DNA of 64,000 nucleotides from Synchiropus splendidus. Taxonomy: Eukaryota > Chordata > Actinopteri > Syngnathiformes > Callionymidae. The stretch covers positions 2,418,001 to 2,482,000 of the forward strand of contig NC_071349.1 of NCBI RefSeq assembly GCF_027744825.2, read 5' to 3'. This document shows, one piece after another, positions 23,504-36,317 of this stretch. A program made the position numbers and the translations under genes. Each line of letters opens with the position of its first letter. Positions within the stretch are counted from its first letter, which is position 1. The notes under the pieces were generated by a model, which saw only the letters and a list, made by a program, of their open reading frames with translations, ran no database searches and was not told the DNA's origin.

Positions 23504-26500
23504 TTATGTTTGGCGTTCCGGAATCAACCTTATCTCCGGCTGAAAACGCGTTTTACGCATTGTGCCATAACTTTGCAGGAAAGCTTGAGAACATGAAATT
23601 TTCAACTCCCACTATAGCGGAAAGGGTCATTCTAGTAGTTTCACATCAAATCTAAGCTGTCTGAAGTGTTTTTCCAAAGTTATCAATATTTTTATGTTTG
23701 GCGTTCCGGAATCGACCTTATCTCAGGCTGAAAACGCGTTTCCTGCATTGTTGCATAACTTTGCAGGGATGCTTCAGAACATGAAATGTTCGCTTCCCAC
23801 TATAGCAGATAGGGTCTTTCGAGGAGTTGCACATCAAATCTAAGCTGTCTGAAGTGTTTTTCCAAAGTTATCAACATTTTTATGTTTGGCGTTCTGGAAC
23901 CCACCTTATCTCAGGCTGAAAACGCGTTTTCTGCATTGTGCCATAACTTTGCAGGGAAGCTTCAGAACATGAAATTTTCACCTCCCACTATAGCAGAAAG
24001 TGTCTTTCTAGTAGTTGCACATCAAATCTAAGATGTCTGAAGTGTTTTTCCAAAGTTATCAACATTTTTATGTTTGGGGTTATGGAACCCACCTTATCTC
24101 AACCTGAAAACGCGTTTTACATATTTTGCCATAACTTTGCAGGGAAGCTTCAGAAGATGAAATTTTAACATCCCACTATAGCAGAAAGGGTCTTTCTAGT
24201 AGTTGCACATCAAATCTAAGCTGTCTGAAGTGTTTTTCCAAAGTTATCAACATTTTTATGTTTGGCGTTCCGGAACCCACCTTATCTCAGGCTGAAAACG
24301 CATTTTCTGCATTGTGCCACAACTTTGCCTGGAGACTTCAGAACATGAAATTTTCTCCTCCCACTATAGCAGAAAGGGTATTTCTAGTAGTTGCACATCA
24401 AATCTAAGTTGTCTGAAGTGTTTTTCCAAAGTTATCAACATTCTTATGTTTGGCGTTCCGGAATCAACCTTATCTCAGACTGAAAACGTGTTTTCTGCAT
24501 TGTGCCATAACTATGCAGGGAAACTTCAGAACATGAAATTTTCACCTCCGACTATAGCAGAAAGGGTCTTTCGAGTAGTTGCACATCAAATCTAAGCTGT
24601 TTGAAGTGTTTTTCCAAAGTTAAGACCATTTTTATGTTTGGCGTTCCAGAAACAACCTTATCTCAGCCTGAAAACGCGTTTTACATATTTTGCCATAACT
24701 TTGCAGGGAAGCTTCAGAACATGAAATTTTCACCTCCCACTATAGCAGAAAGGGTCTTTCTAGTAGTTGCACATCAAATCTAAGCTGTCTGAAGTGTTTT
24801 TCCAAAGTTATCAATATTTTTATGTTTGGCTTTCCGGAATCGACATTATCTCAGGCTGAAAACGCGTTTTCTGCATTGTGCCATAACTTTTCAGGGAAGC
24901 TTCAGAACATGAAATGTTAGCCTCCCACTATAGCAGATAGGGTCTTTCTCGTAGTTGCACATCACATCTAAGCTGTCTGAAGTGTTTTTCCAAAGTTATC
25001 AACATTTTTATGTTTGGCGTTCTGGAACCCACCTAATCTCAGGCTGAAATGGGTTTTCTGCATTGTGCCATAACTTTGCAGGGAAGCTTCAGAACATGAA
25101 ATTTTCACCTCCCACTATATCAGAAAGGGTATTTCTAATAGTTGCACATCAAATCTAAGTTGTCTGAAGTGTTTTTCCAAAGTTATCAACATTCTTATGT
25201 TTGGCTTTCCGGAATCAACCTTATCTCAGACTGAAAACGTGTTTTCTGCATTGTGCCATAACTTTGCAGGGAAACTTCAGAACATGAAATTTTCACGTCC
25301 AACTATAGCAGAAAGGTTCTTTCTAGTAGTTGCACATCACATCTAAGCTGTCTGAAGTGTTTTTCCAAAGTTATCAACATTTTTATGTTTGGCGTTCTGG
25401 AACCCACCTAATCTCTGGCTGAAAACGCGTTTTCTGCATTGTGCCATAACTTTGCAGGGCGACTTCAGAACATAAAATTTTCTCCTCCCACTATATCAGA
25501 AAGGGTATTTCTAGTAGTTGCACATCAAATCTAAGTTGTCTGAAGTGTTTTTCCAAAGTTATCAACATTCTTATGTTTGGCGTTTCGGAATCAACCTTTT
25601 CTCAAGCTGAAAACGCGTTTTACGCAATTTGCCATAACTTTGCAGGAAAGCCTCAGAACATGAAATTTTCACCTCCCACTATAGCAGAAATGGTCTTTCT
25701 AGTAGTTGCACATCAAATCTAAGCTGTCTGTAGAGTTTTTCCTGAGTTATCAACATTTTTATGTTTGGCGTTCTGAAATCAACCTCATCTCAGGCTGAAA
25801 ACGAGTTTTACGCATTGTGCCATAACTTTGCAGCGAAGCTTCAGAACATGAAATTTTAACCTCCCACTATAGCAGAATGAGTCTTTCTAGTAGTTGCACA
25901 TCAAATCTTAGCTGTCTGAAGTGTTTTTCCAAAGTTCTCAACATTTTTATGTTTGGCGTTCTGAAATCGACCTTATCTGAGGATGAAAATTTGTTTTCTG
26001 CATTGTGCCAAAACTTTGTAGGTAAGCTCCAGAACATGAAATTTTCACCTCCCACTATAGCAGAAAGGGTCTTTCTAGTAGTTGCACATCAAATCTAAGC
26101 TGTCTGAAGTGTTTTTCGAAAGTTATCAACATTTTTACGTTTGGCGTTCCGGAATCGACTTTATCTCAGGATGAAAAATCGTTTTCTGCATTGTCCCATA
26201 ACTTTGCAGGGAAGCTTCAGAACATGAAATTTTCACCTCCCACTATAGCAGAAAGGGTCTTTCTAGTAGTTGCACATCAAATCTAAGATGTCTGAAGCGT
26301 TTTTCGAAAGTTATCAACATTTTTATGTTTGGCGTTCTGGAATCGACCTTATCTCAGGCTGAAAACGCGTTTTACGCATTGTGCCATAACTTTGCAGGGA
26401 AGCTTCAGAAAATGAAATGTTCACCTCCCACTATAGCAGAAAGGGTCTTTCTAGTAGTTGCACATCAAATCTAAGCTGTCTGAAGTGTGTTTCGAAACTT

Positions 26501-26614
26501 ATGAACATTTTTATGTTTGGCGTTCCGTAATCGACCTTATCTCAGGATGAAAAATCGTTTTCTGCATTGTCCCATAACTTTACATGGGAAGCTTCAGAAC
26601 ATGAAATTTTGACC
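23504..26614. repeat. Block related to 36.4-38.7 kb (offset about 12.6 kb)
   Basis: The stretch from about 24.0 to 26.1 kb matches about 36.6 to 38.7 kb with shared rare variants: 'CAGAAGATGAAATTTT' (24,151), 'TTTGCCTGGAGACTTC' (24,325), 'ACTATGCAGGG' (24,510), 'CAATATTTTTATGTTTGGC' (24,812), 'GAGGATGAAAATTTG' (25,979). Offsets of about 12,597 and 12,785 alternate, so single monomers have been gained or lost on either side. A monomer near 25,047 has lost the palindrome ('GCTGAAATGGGTTTTC'). Confidence 0.85.
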
Positions 26615-27365
26615 TCCCACTATAGCAGAAAGGGTCTTTCTAGTAGTTGCACATCAAATCTAAGCTGTCTGAAGTGTTTTTCGAAAGTTATCAACATTTT
26701 TATGTTTGGCGTTCCGGAATCGACCTTATCTCAGGCTGAAAACGCGTTTTACGCATTGTGCCATAACTTTGCAGGGAAGCTTCAGAAAATGAAATTTTCA
26801 CCTCCCACTATAGCAGAAAGGGTCTTTCTAGTAGTAGCACATTAAATCTAAGCTGTCAGAAGTGTTGTTCCAAAGTTATCAACATTTTTACGTTTAGCGT
26901 TTTGGAAACCACCTTATCTCAGGCTGAAAACGCGTTTTCTGCATTGTGCCATAACTTCTCAGGGAAGCTTCAGAACATGAAATTTTCACGTCCCACTATA
27001 GCAGAAAGGGTCTTTCTAGTAGTTGCACATCAAATCTAAGCTGTCTGAAGTGTTTTTCCAAATTTATCAACATTTTTACGTTTGGCGTTCTGGAATCGAC
27101 TTTATCTCAGGATGAAAAATCGTTTTCTGCATTGTCCCATAACTTTGCAGGGAAGCTTCAGAACATGTAATTTTCACCTCCCACTATAGCAGAAAGGGTC
27201 TTTCTGGTAGTTGAACATCAAATCTAAGCTGTCTGAAGTGTTTTTCCAAAGTTATCAACATTTTTATGTTTGGCGTTCCGGAACCCACCATATCTCAGGC
27301 TGAAAACGCGTTTTCGGCATTGTGCCATAACTTTGCAGGGAAGCTTCAGACATGAAATTTTGACG
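26615..27365. repeat. 751-bp tandem duplication, copy 1 (4 monomers minus 1 bp)
   Basis: Four monomers including 'GTGTTGTTCCAAAG' with 'TTTTGGAAACCACC', then an H-type monomer. The offset to copy 2 is 751 because of a one-base deletion near 27,350 ('CTTCAGACATG'). Confidence 0.85.
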
Positions 27366-28116
27366 TCCCACTATAGCAGAAAGGGTCTTTCTAGTAGTTG
27401 CACATCAAATCTAAGCTGTCTGAAGTGTTTTTCGAAAGTTATCAACATTTTTATGTTTGGCGTTCCGGAATCGACCTTATCTCAGGCTGAAAACGCGTTT
27501 TACGCATTGTGCCATAACTTTGCAGGGAAGCTTCAGAAAATGAAATTTTCACCTCCCACTATAGCAGAAAGGGTCTTTCTAGTAGTTGCACATTAAATCT
27601 AAGCTGTCAGAAGTGTTGTTCCAAAGTTATCAACATTTTTACGTTTGGCGTTTTGGAAACCACCTTATCTCAGGCTGAAAACGCGTTTTCTGCATTGTGC
27701 CATAACTTCTCAGGGAAGCTTCAGAACATGAAATTTTCACGTCCCACTATAGCAGAAAGGGTCTTTCTAGTAGTTGCACATCAAATCTAAGCTGTCTGAA
27801 GTGTTTTTCCAAATTTATCAACATTTTTACGTTTGGCGTTCTGGAATCGACTTTATCTCAGGATGAAAAATCGTTTTCTGCATTGTCCCATAACTTTGCA
27901 GGGAAGCTTCAGAACATGAAATTTTCACCTCCCACAATAGCCGAAAGGGTCTTTCTAGTAGTTGCACATCAAATCTAAGCTGTCTGAAGTGTTTTTCCAA
28001 AGTTATCAACATTTTTATGTTTGGCGTTCCGGAACCCACCTTATCTCAGGCTGAAAACGCGTTTTCTGCCTTGTGCCATAACTTCTCTGGGAAGCTTCAG
28101 AACATGAAATGTTCAC
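27366..28116. repeat. 751-bp tandem duplication, copy 2
   Basis: Parallels 26,615-27,365 closely up to about 28,060, where 'TTTTCGGCATTG' in copy 1 is 'TTTTCTGCCTTG' in copy 2. Includes the shared 'CACATTAAATC' variant (26,840 and 27,591). The right edge is less certain than the left. Confidence 0.8.
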
Positions 28117-28230
28117 CTCCCACTATAGCAGAAAGGGTCTTTCTAGTAGTTGCACATCAAATCTAAGCTGTCTGAAGTGTTTTTCCAAAGTTATCAACAT
28201 TTTTATGTTTAGCGTTCCGGAATCGACCTT

Positions 28231-29301
28231 ATCTCAGGCTGAAAACGCGTTTTCTGCATTGTGCCATAACTTTGCAGGGAAGCTTCAGAACATGAAATTT
28301 AAACCTCCCACTATGGCAGAAATGGTCTTTCTAGTAGTTGCACATCAAATCGAAGCTGTCTGAAGTGTTTTCCCAAAGTTATCAACATTTTTACGTTTAG
28401 CGTTTCGGAACCCACCTTATCTCAGGCTGAAAACGCGTTTTCTGCCTTGTGCCATAACTTTGCAGGGAAGCTTCAGAACATGAAATGTTCACCTCCCACT
28501 ATAGCAGAAAGGGTCTTTCTAGTAGTTGCACATCAAATCTAAGCTGTCTGAAGTGTTTTTCCAAAGTTATCAACATTTTTATGTTTAGCGTTCCGGAATC
28601 GACCTTATCTCAGGCTGAAAACGCGTTTTTACGCATTGTGCCATAACTTTGCAGGGAGTCTTCAGAACATGAAATTTTGACCTCCCACTATAGCTGAAAG
28701 GTTCTTTCTAATAGTTGCACATCAAATCTAAGCTGTCTGAAGTGTTTTTCGAACGTTATCAACATTTTTATGTTTGGCGTTCCAGAATCGACCTTATCTC
28801 AGGCTGAAAACGCGTTGTCTGCATTGTGACATAACTTTGCATGGAAGCTTCAGAACATGAAATTTTAACCTCCCACTATAGCAGAATGGGTCTTTCTAGT
28901 AGTTGCACATCAAATGTTAGCTGTCTGAAGTGTTTTTCCAAAGTTCTCAACATTTTTATGTTTGGTGTTCCTGAATCGACCTTATCTCAGGCCGAAAACG
29001 CGTTTTCTGCATTGTGCCATAACTTTGCAGGGAAGCTTCAGAACATGAAAATTTCACCTCCCACTATAGCAGAAAGGGTCTTTCTAGTAGATGCACATCA
29101 AATCTAAGCTGTCTGAAGTGTTTTTCCTAAATTATCTACATTTCTATGTTTGGCGTTCTGGAATCGACCTAATCTCAGGCTGAAAACGCGTTTTCTGCAT
29201 TGTGCCATAACTTTGCAGGGAAGCTTCAGAACATGAAATTTAAACCTCCCACTATAGCAGAAAGGGTCTTTCTAGTAGTTGCACATCAAATCTAAGCTGT
29301 C
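28231..29301. repeat. 1,071-bp block duplicated at 31,242-32,312
   Basis: Matches 31,242-32,312 at a constant offset of 3,011 bp, including 'AAATTTAAACCTCCC', 'GCGTTTTTACGC' (one-base insertion), 'GGGAGTCTTCAG' and 'CAAATGTTAGC'. One visible difference is 'ATTTCTATG' versus 'ATTTTTATG'. The copies are separated by about 1.94 kb of other monomers, so this is not a simple tandem pair. Confidence 0.88.
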
Positions 29302-31241
29302 TGAAGCATTTTTCGAAAGTTATCAACATTTTTATGTTTGGCGTTCTGGAAACGACCTTATCTCAGGCTGAAAACGCGTTTTACGCATTGTGTCATAACT
29401 TTGCAGGGAAGCTTCAGAAAATGAAATGTTCACCTCCCACTATAGCAGAAAGGGTCTTTCTAGTAGTTGCACATTAAATCTAAGCTGTCAGAAGTGTTGT
29501 TCCAAAGTAATTAACATTTTTACGTTTGGCGTTTTGGAAACCACCTTATCTCAGGCTGAAAACGCGTTTTCTGCATTGTGCCATAACTTCTCAGGGAAGC
29601 TTCAGAACATGAAATGTTCACCTCCCACTACAGCAGAAAGGGTCTTTCTAGTAGTTGCACATCAAATCTAAGCTGTCTGAAGTGTTTTTCCAAAGTGATC
29701 AACATTTTCACGTTTGGCGTTCCGGAATCGACTTTATCTCAGGATGAAAAATCGTTTGCTGCATTGTCCCATAACTTTCCATGGGAAGCTTCAGAACATG
29801 AAATTTTGACCTCCCACTATAGCAGAAAGGGTCTTTCTAGTAGTTGCACATCAAATCTAAGCTGTCTGAAGTGTTTTTCCAAAGTTATAAATATTTTTAT
29901 GTTTGGCTTTCCGGAATCGACCTTATCTCAGGCTGAAAACGCGTTTTCTGCATTGTGCCATAACTTTTCAGGGAAGCTTCAGAACATGAAATGTTAGCCT
30001 CCCACTATAGCAGATAGGGTCTTTCGAGTAGTTGCACATCACATCTAAGCTGTCTGAAGTGTTTTTCCAAAGTTATCAACATTTTTATGTTTGGCGTTCT
30101 GGAACCCCCCTAATCTCAGGCTGAAAACGCGTTTTCTGCATTGTGCCATGACTTTGCAGGGAAACTTCAGAACATGAAATTTTCACGTCCAACTATAGCA
30201 GAAAGGTTCTTTCTAGTAGTTGCACATCAAATCTAAGTTGTCTGAAGTGTTTTTCCAAAGTTAACACCATTTTTATGTTTGGCGTTCTGGAACCCACATT
30301 ATCTCAGGCTGAAAACGCGTTTTCTGCATTGTGCCATAACTTTGCAGGGCGACTTCAGAACATGAAATTTTCTCCTCCCACTATATCAGAAAGGGTCTTT
30401 CTAGTAGTTGCACATCAAATCTAAGTTGTCTGAAGTGTTTTTCCAAAGTTATCAACATTCTTATGTTTGGCGTTTCGGAATCAACCTTATCTCAAGCTGA
30501 AAACGCGTTTTACGCAATTTGCCATAACTTTGCAGGAAAGCCTCAGAACATGAAATTTTCACCTCCCATTATAGCAGAAATGGTCTTTCTAGTAGTTGCA
30601 CATCAAATCTAAGCTCTCTGTAGAGTTTTTCCTGAGTTATCAACATTTTTATGTTTGGCGTTCTGAAATCGACCTTATATGAGGATGAAAATTTGTTTTC
30701 TGCATTGTGCCATGACTTTGCAGGGAAACTTCAGAACATGAAATTTTCACGTCCCACTATAGCAGAAAGGGTCTTTCTAGTATTTGCCCATCAAATCTAA
30801 GCTGTTAGAAGTGTTTTTCGAAAGTTATCAACATTTTTATGTTTGGCGTTCCAGAATCGACCTTATCTTAGGCTGAAAACGCGTTGCCTGCATTGTGCCA
30901 TAACTTTGCAGGGAAGCTTCAGAACATGAAATTTTAACGTACCACTATAGCAAAAAGGGTCTTTCTAGTATTTGCACATCAAATCTAAGCTGTCTGAAGT
31001 GTTTTTCCAAAGTTATCAACATTTTTATGTTTAGCGTTCCGGAATCGACCTTATCTCAGGCTGAAAACGCGTTTTTACGCATTGTGCCATAACTTTGCAG
31101 GGAAGCTTCAGAACATGAAAATTTCACCTCCCACTATAGCAGAAAGGGTCTTTCTAGTAGATGCACATCAAATCTAAGCTGTCTGAAGTGTTTTTCCTAA
31201 ATTATCTACATTTTTATGTTTGGCGTTCCGGAATCGACCTA
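29302..31241. repeat. Mixed monomers between the 1,071-bp blocks, ending in a chimeric monomer
   Basis: About ten monomers. Part (about 30.1-30.7 kb) resembles the 25.2-25.8 and 37.9-38.4 kb types ('TTAACACCATT', 'GGGCGACTTCAG', 'TGTAGAGTTTTTCCTGAG'). The last piece, about 31,010-31,241, joins the first half of the monomer near 28,560 to the second half of the monomers near 29,000-29,170, with the switch inside the shared 'ATTGTGCCATAACTTTG' stretch. The longest translatable stretch of the window (29,614-29,997) lies here and is a repeat by-product. Confidence 0.82.
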
Positions 31242-32312
31242 ATCTCAGGCTGAAAACGCGTTTTCTGCATTGTGCCATAACTTTGCAGGGAAGCTTCAGA
31301 ACATGAAATTTAAACCTCCCACTATGGCAGAAATGGTCTTTCTAGTAGTTGCACATCAAATCGAAGCTGTCTGAAGTGTTTTCCCAAAGTTATCAACATT
31401 TTTACGTTTAGCGTTTCGGAACCCACCTTATCTCAGGCTGAAAACGCGTTTTCTGCCTTGTGCCATAACTTTGCAGGGAAGCTTCAGAACATGAAATGTT
31501 CACCTCCCACTATAGCAGAAAGGGTCTTTCTAGTAGTTGCACATCAAATCTAAGCTGTCTGAAGTGTTTTTCCAAAGTTATCAACATTTTTATGTTTAGC
31601 GTTCCGGAATCGACCTTATCTCAGGCTGAAAACGCGTTTTTACGCATTGTGCCATAACTTTGCAGGGAGTCTTCAGAACATGAAATTTTGACCTCCCACT
31701 ATAGCTGAAAGGTTCTTTCTAATAGTTGCACATCAAATCTAAGCTGTCTGAAGTGTTTTTCGAACGTTATCAACATTTTTATGTTTGGCGTTCCAGAATC
31801 GACCTTATCTCAGGCTGAAAACGCGTTGTCTGCATTGTGACATAACTTTGCATGGAAGCTTCAGAACATGAAATTTTAACCTCCCACTATAGCAGAATGG
31901 GTCTTTCTAGTAGTTGCACATCAAATGTTAGCTGTCTGAAGTGTTTTTCCAAAGTTCTCAACATTTTTATGTTTGGTGTTCCTGAATCGACCTTATCTCA
32001 GGCCGAAAACGCGTTTTCTGCATTGTGCCATAACTTTGCAGGGAAGCTTCAGAACATGAAAATTTCACCTCCCACTATAGCAGAAAGGGTCTTTCTAGTA
32101 GATGCACATCAAATCTAAGCTGTCTGAAGTGTTTTTCCTAAATTATCTACATTTTTATGTTTGGCGTTCTGGAATCGACCTAATCTCAGGCTGAAAACGC
32201 GTTTTCTGCATTGTGCCATAACTTTGCAGGGAAGCTTCAGAACATGAAATTTAAACCTCCCACTATAGCAGAAAGGGTCTTTCTAGTAGTTGCACATCAA
32301 ATCTAAGCTGTC
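31242..32312. repeat. 1,071-bp block, second copy
   Basis: Second copy of 28,231-29,301 at an offset of 3,011 bp (16 monomers + 3 bp). It ends where 'CTGTCTGAAGC' in the first copy becomes 'CTGTCGAAAGTG'. With the chimeric monomer just upstream it looks like the product of two unequal exchanges. Confidence 0.88.
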
Positions 32313-32558
32313 GAAAGTGTTTTTCCAAAGTTATCAACATTTTTATGTTTGGCGTTTCGGAATCGACCTTATCTCCGGCTGAAAACGCGTTTTCTGCATT
32401 GTGCCATAACTTTGCAGGGAAGCTTCAGAACATGAAATGTTCGCCTCCCACTGTAGCAGATAGGGTCTTTCTAGTAGTTGCACATCAAATCTAAGCTGTC
32501 TGAAGTGTTTTTCCAAAGTTATCTACATTTTTATGTTTGGCGTTCCGGAATCGACCTA

Positions 32559-34437
32559 ATCTCAGGCTGAAAACGCGTTTTCTGCATTGTGCCATAACTT
32601 TGCAGGGAAGCTTCAGAACATGAAATTTTAACCTCCCACTATAGCAGAATGGGTCTTTCTAGTAGTTGCACATCAAATCTTAGCTGTCTGAAGTGTTTTT
32701 CCAAAGTTCTCAACATTTTTATGTTTGGCGTTCTGAAATCAACCTCATCTCAGGCTGAAAACGCGTTTTCTGCATTGTGCCATAACTTTGCAGGGAAGCT
32801 TCAGAAAATGAAATTTTAACCTCCCACTATAGCAGAAAGGGTCTTTCTAGTAGTTGCACATCAAATCTAAGCTGTCGAAAGTGTTTTTCCAAAGTTATCA
32901 ACATTTTTATGTTTGGCGTTTCGGAATCGACCTTATCTCCGGCTGAAAACGCGTTTTCTGCATTGAGCCATAACTTTGCATAAAGCTTCAGAACATGAAA
33001 TGTTCGCCTCCCACTATAGCAGATAGGGTCTTTCTAGTAGTTGCACATCAAATCTAAGCTGTCTGAAGTGTTTTTCCAAAGTTATCAACATTTTTATGTT
33101 TGGCCTTCTGGAACCCAACTTATCTCAGGCTGAAAACGGGTTTTCTGCATTGTGCCATAACTTTGCAGGGAAGCCTCAGAACATGAAATTTTCACCTCCC
33201 ACTACAGCAGATAGGGTCTTTGTAGTAGTTGCAGAGCAAATCTAAGCTGTCTGAAGTGTTTTTCGAAAGTTATCAACATTTTTACGTTTGGCGTTCCGGA
33301 ATCGACTTTATCTCAGGATGAAAAATCGTTTTCTGCATTGTCCCATAACTTTGCAGGGAAGCTTCAGAACATGAAATTTTCACCTCCCACTATAGCAGAA
33401 AGGGTCTTTCTGGTAGTTGCACATCAAATCTAAGCTGTCTGAAGTGTTTTTCGAAAGTTATCAACATTTTTACGTTTGGCGTTCCGGAATCGACTTTATC
33501 TCAGGATGAAAAATCGTTTTCTGCATTGTCCCATAACTTTGCAGGAAAGCTCCAGAACATGAAATTTTCACCTCCCACTATAGCAGAAAGGGTCTTTCTA
33601 GTAGTTGCACATCAAATCTAAGCTGTCTGAAGTGTTTTTCCAAAGTTATCAACATTTTTATGTTTGGCGTTCTGGAACCCACCTTATCTCAACCTGAAAA
33701 CGCGTTTTACATATTTTGCCATAACTTTGCAGGGAAGCTTCAGAAAATGAAATGTTCACCTCCCACTATACAAGAAAGGGTCTTTCTAGTAGTTGCACAT
33801 TAAATCTAAGCTGTCAGAAGTGTTGTTCCAAAGTAATCAACATTTTTACGTTTGGCGTTTTGGAAACCACCTTATCTCAGGCTGAAAACGCGTTTTCTGC
33901 ATTGTGCCATAACTTTGCTGGGAAGCTTCAGAACATGAAATTTTCACGTCCCACGATAGCAGAAAGGGTCTTTCTAGTAGTTGCACATCTAATCTAAGCT
34001 GTCTGAAGTGTTTTTCCTAAATTATCTACATTTTTATGTTTGGCGTTCTGGAATCGACCTAATCTCAGGCTGAAAACGCGTTTTCTGCATTGTGCCATAA
34101 CTTTGCAGGGAAGCTTCAGAACATGAAATTTAAACCTCCCACTATAGCAGAAAGGGTCTTTCTTGTAGTTGCACATCAAATCTAAGCTGTCTGAAGTGTT
34201 TTTCCAAAGTTATCAACATTTTTATGTTTGGCGTTCTGGAACCCACCTAATCTCAGGCTGAAAACGCCTTTTCTACATTGTGCCTTAACTTTTCAAGGAA
34301 GCTTCAGAACATGAAATGATCGCCTCCCACTATAGCAGATAGGGTCTTTCTAGTAGTTGCACATCAAATCTAAGCTGTCTGAAGTGTTTTTCCAAAGCTA
34401 TCAACATTTTTATGTTTGGCGTTCTGGAACTCACCTT
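32559..34437. repeat. 1,879-bp tandem duplication, copy 1 (10 monomers minus 1 bp)
   Basis: Starts at 'ATCTCAGG' and repeats directly at 34,438. Shared rare markers include 'TTTGCATAAAGCTTC' (one base short), 'GGCCTTCTGGAACCCAACTT' and 'GCAGAGCAAATC'. About 34,008-34,160 is a monomer segment that copy 2 does not share. Confidence 0.9.
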
Positions 34438-36317
34438 ATCTCAGGCTGAAAACGCGTTTTCTGCATTGTGCCATAACTTTGCAGGGAAGCTTCAGAACAT
34501 GAAATTTTAACCTCCCACTATAGCAGAATGGGTCTTTCTAGTAGTTGCACATCAAATCTTAGCTGTCTGAAGTGTTTTTCCAAAGTTCTCAACATTTTTA
34601 TGTTTGGCGTTCTGAAATCAACCTCATCTCAGGCTGAAAACGCGTTAAACGCATTGTGCCATAACTTTGCAGGGAAGCTTCAGAAAATGAAATTTTAACC
34701 TCCCACTATAGCAGAAAGGGTCTTTCTAGTAGTTGCACATCAAATCTAAGCTGTCGAAAGTGTTTTTCCAAAGTTATCAACATTTTTATGTTTGGCGTTT
34801 CGGAATCGACCTTATCTCCGGCTGAAAACGCGTTTTCTGCATTGAGCCATAACTTTGCATAAAGCTTCAGAACATGAAATGTTCGCCTCCCACTATAGCA
34901 GATAGGGTCTTTCTAGTAGTTGCACATCAAATCTAAGCTGTCTGAAGTGTTTTTCCAAAGTTATCAACATTTTTATGTTTGGCCTTCTGGAACCCAACTT
35001 ATCTCAGGCTGAAAACGGGTTTTCTGCATTGTGCCATAACTTTGCAGGGAAGCCTCAGAACATGAAATTTTCACCTCCCACTACAGCAGAAAGGGTCTTT
35101 GTAGTAGTTGCAGAGCAAATCTAAGCTGTCTGAAGTGTTTTTCGAAAGTTATCAACATTTTTACGTTTGGCGTTCCGGAATCGACTTTATCTCAGGATGA
35201 AAAATCGTTTTCTGCATTGTCCCATAACTTTGCAGGGAAGCTTCAGAACATTAAATTTTCACCTCCCACTATAGCAGAAAGGGTCTTTCTGGTAGTTGCA
35301 CATCAAATCTAAGCTGTCTGAAGTGTTTTTCGAAAGTTATCAACATTTTTACGTTTGGCGTTCCGGAATCGACTTTATCTCAGGATGAAAAATCGTTTTC
35401 TGCATTGTCCCATAACTTTGCAGGAAAGCTCCAGAACATGAAATTTTCACCTCCCACTATAGCAGAAAGGGTCTTTCTAGTAGTTGCACATCAAATCTAA
35501 GCTGTCTGAAGTGTTTTTCCAAAGTTATCAACATTTTTATGTTTGGCGTTCTGGAACCCACCTTATCTCAACCTGAAAACGCGTTTTACATATTTTGCCA
35601 TAACTTTGCAGGGAAGCTTCAGAAAATGAAATGTTCACCTCCCACTATAGCAGAAAGGGTCTTTCTAGTAGTTGCACATTAAATCTAAGCTGTCAGAAGT
35701 GTTGTTCCAAAGTAATCAACATTTTTACGTTTGGCGTTTTGGAAACCACCTTATCTCAGGCTGAAAACGCGTTTTCTGCATTGTGCCATAACTTTGCTGG
35801 GAAGCTTCAGAACATGAAATTTTCACGTCCCACGATAGCAGAAAGGGTCTTTCTAGTAGTTGCACATCAAATCTAAGCTGTCTGAAGTGTTTTTCGAAAG
35901 TTATGAACATTTTTATGTTTCGCGTTCCGTAATCGACCTTATCTCAGGATGAAAAATCGTTTTCTGCATTGTCCCACAACTTTCCATGGGAAGCTTCAGA
36001 ACATGAAATTTTGACCTCCCACTACAGCAGAAAGGGTCTTTCTTGTAGTTGCACATCAAATCTAAGCTGTCTGAAGTGTTTTTCCAAAGTTATCAACATT
36101 TTTATGTTTGGCGTTCTGGAACCCACCTAATCTCAGGCTGAAAACGCCTTTTCTACATTGTGCCTTAACTTTTCAAGGAAGCTTCAGAACATGAAATGAT
36201 CGCCTCCCACTATAGCAGATAGGGTCTTTCTAGTAGTTGCACATCAAATCTAAGCTGACTGAAGTGTTTTTCCAAAGCTATCAACATTTTTATGTTTGGC
36301 GTTCTGGAACTCACCTT
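34438..36317. repeat. 1,880-bp tandem duplication, copy 2
   Basis: Matches copy 1 at an offset of 1,879 bp up to about 35,890 and 1,880 bp after about 36,045. In between it carries a 189-bp-subtype monomer ('TTTCGCGTTCCGTAATCG', 'CCATGGG') where copy 1 has a 188-bp 'CCTAAATTATCTAC' monomer. Small differences elsewhere include 'GTTAAACGC' versus 'GTTTTCTGC' near the start of the pair. Confidence 0.9.

Noticed and set aside
29614..29997. 127-codon open reading frame, and many 60-108-codon frames on both strands that look alike
   Set aside because: They are the same satellite sequence read in shifting frames. They begin and end at recurring monomer bases, differences among copies show no codon pattern I can see, and none has a recognisable domain.
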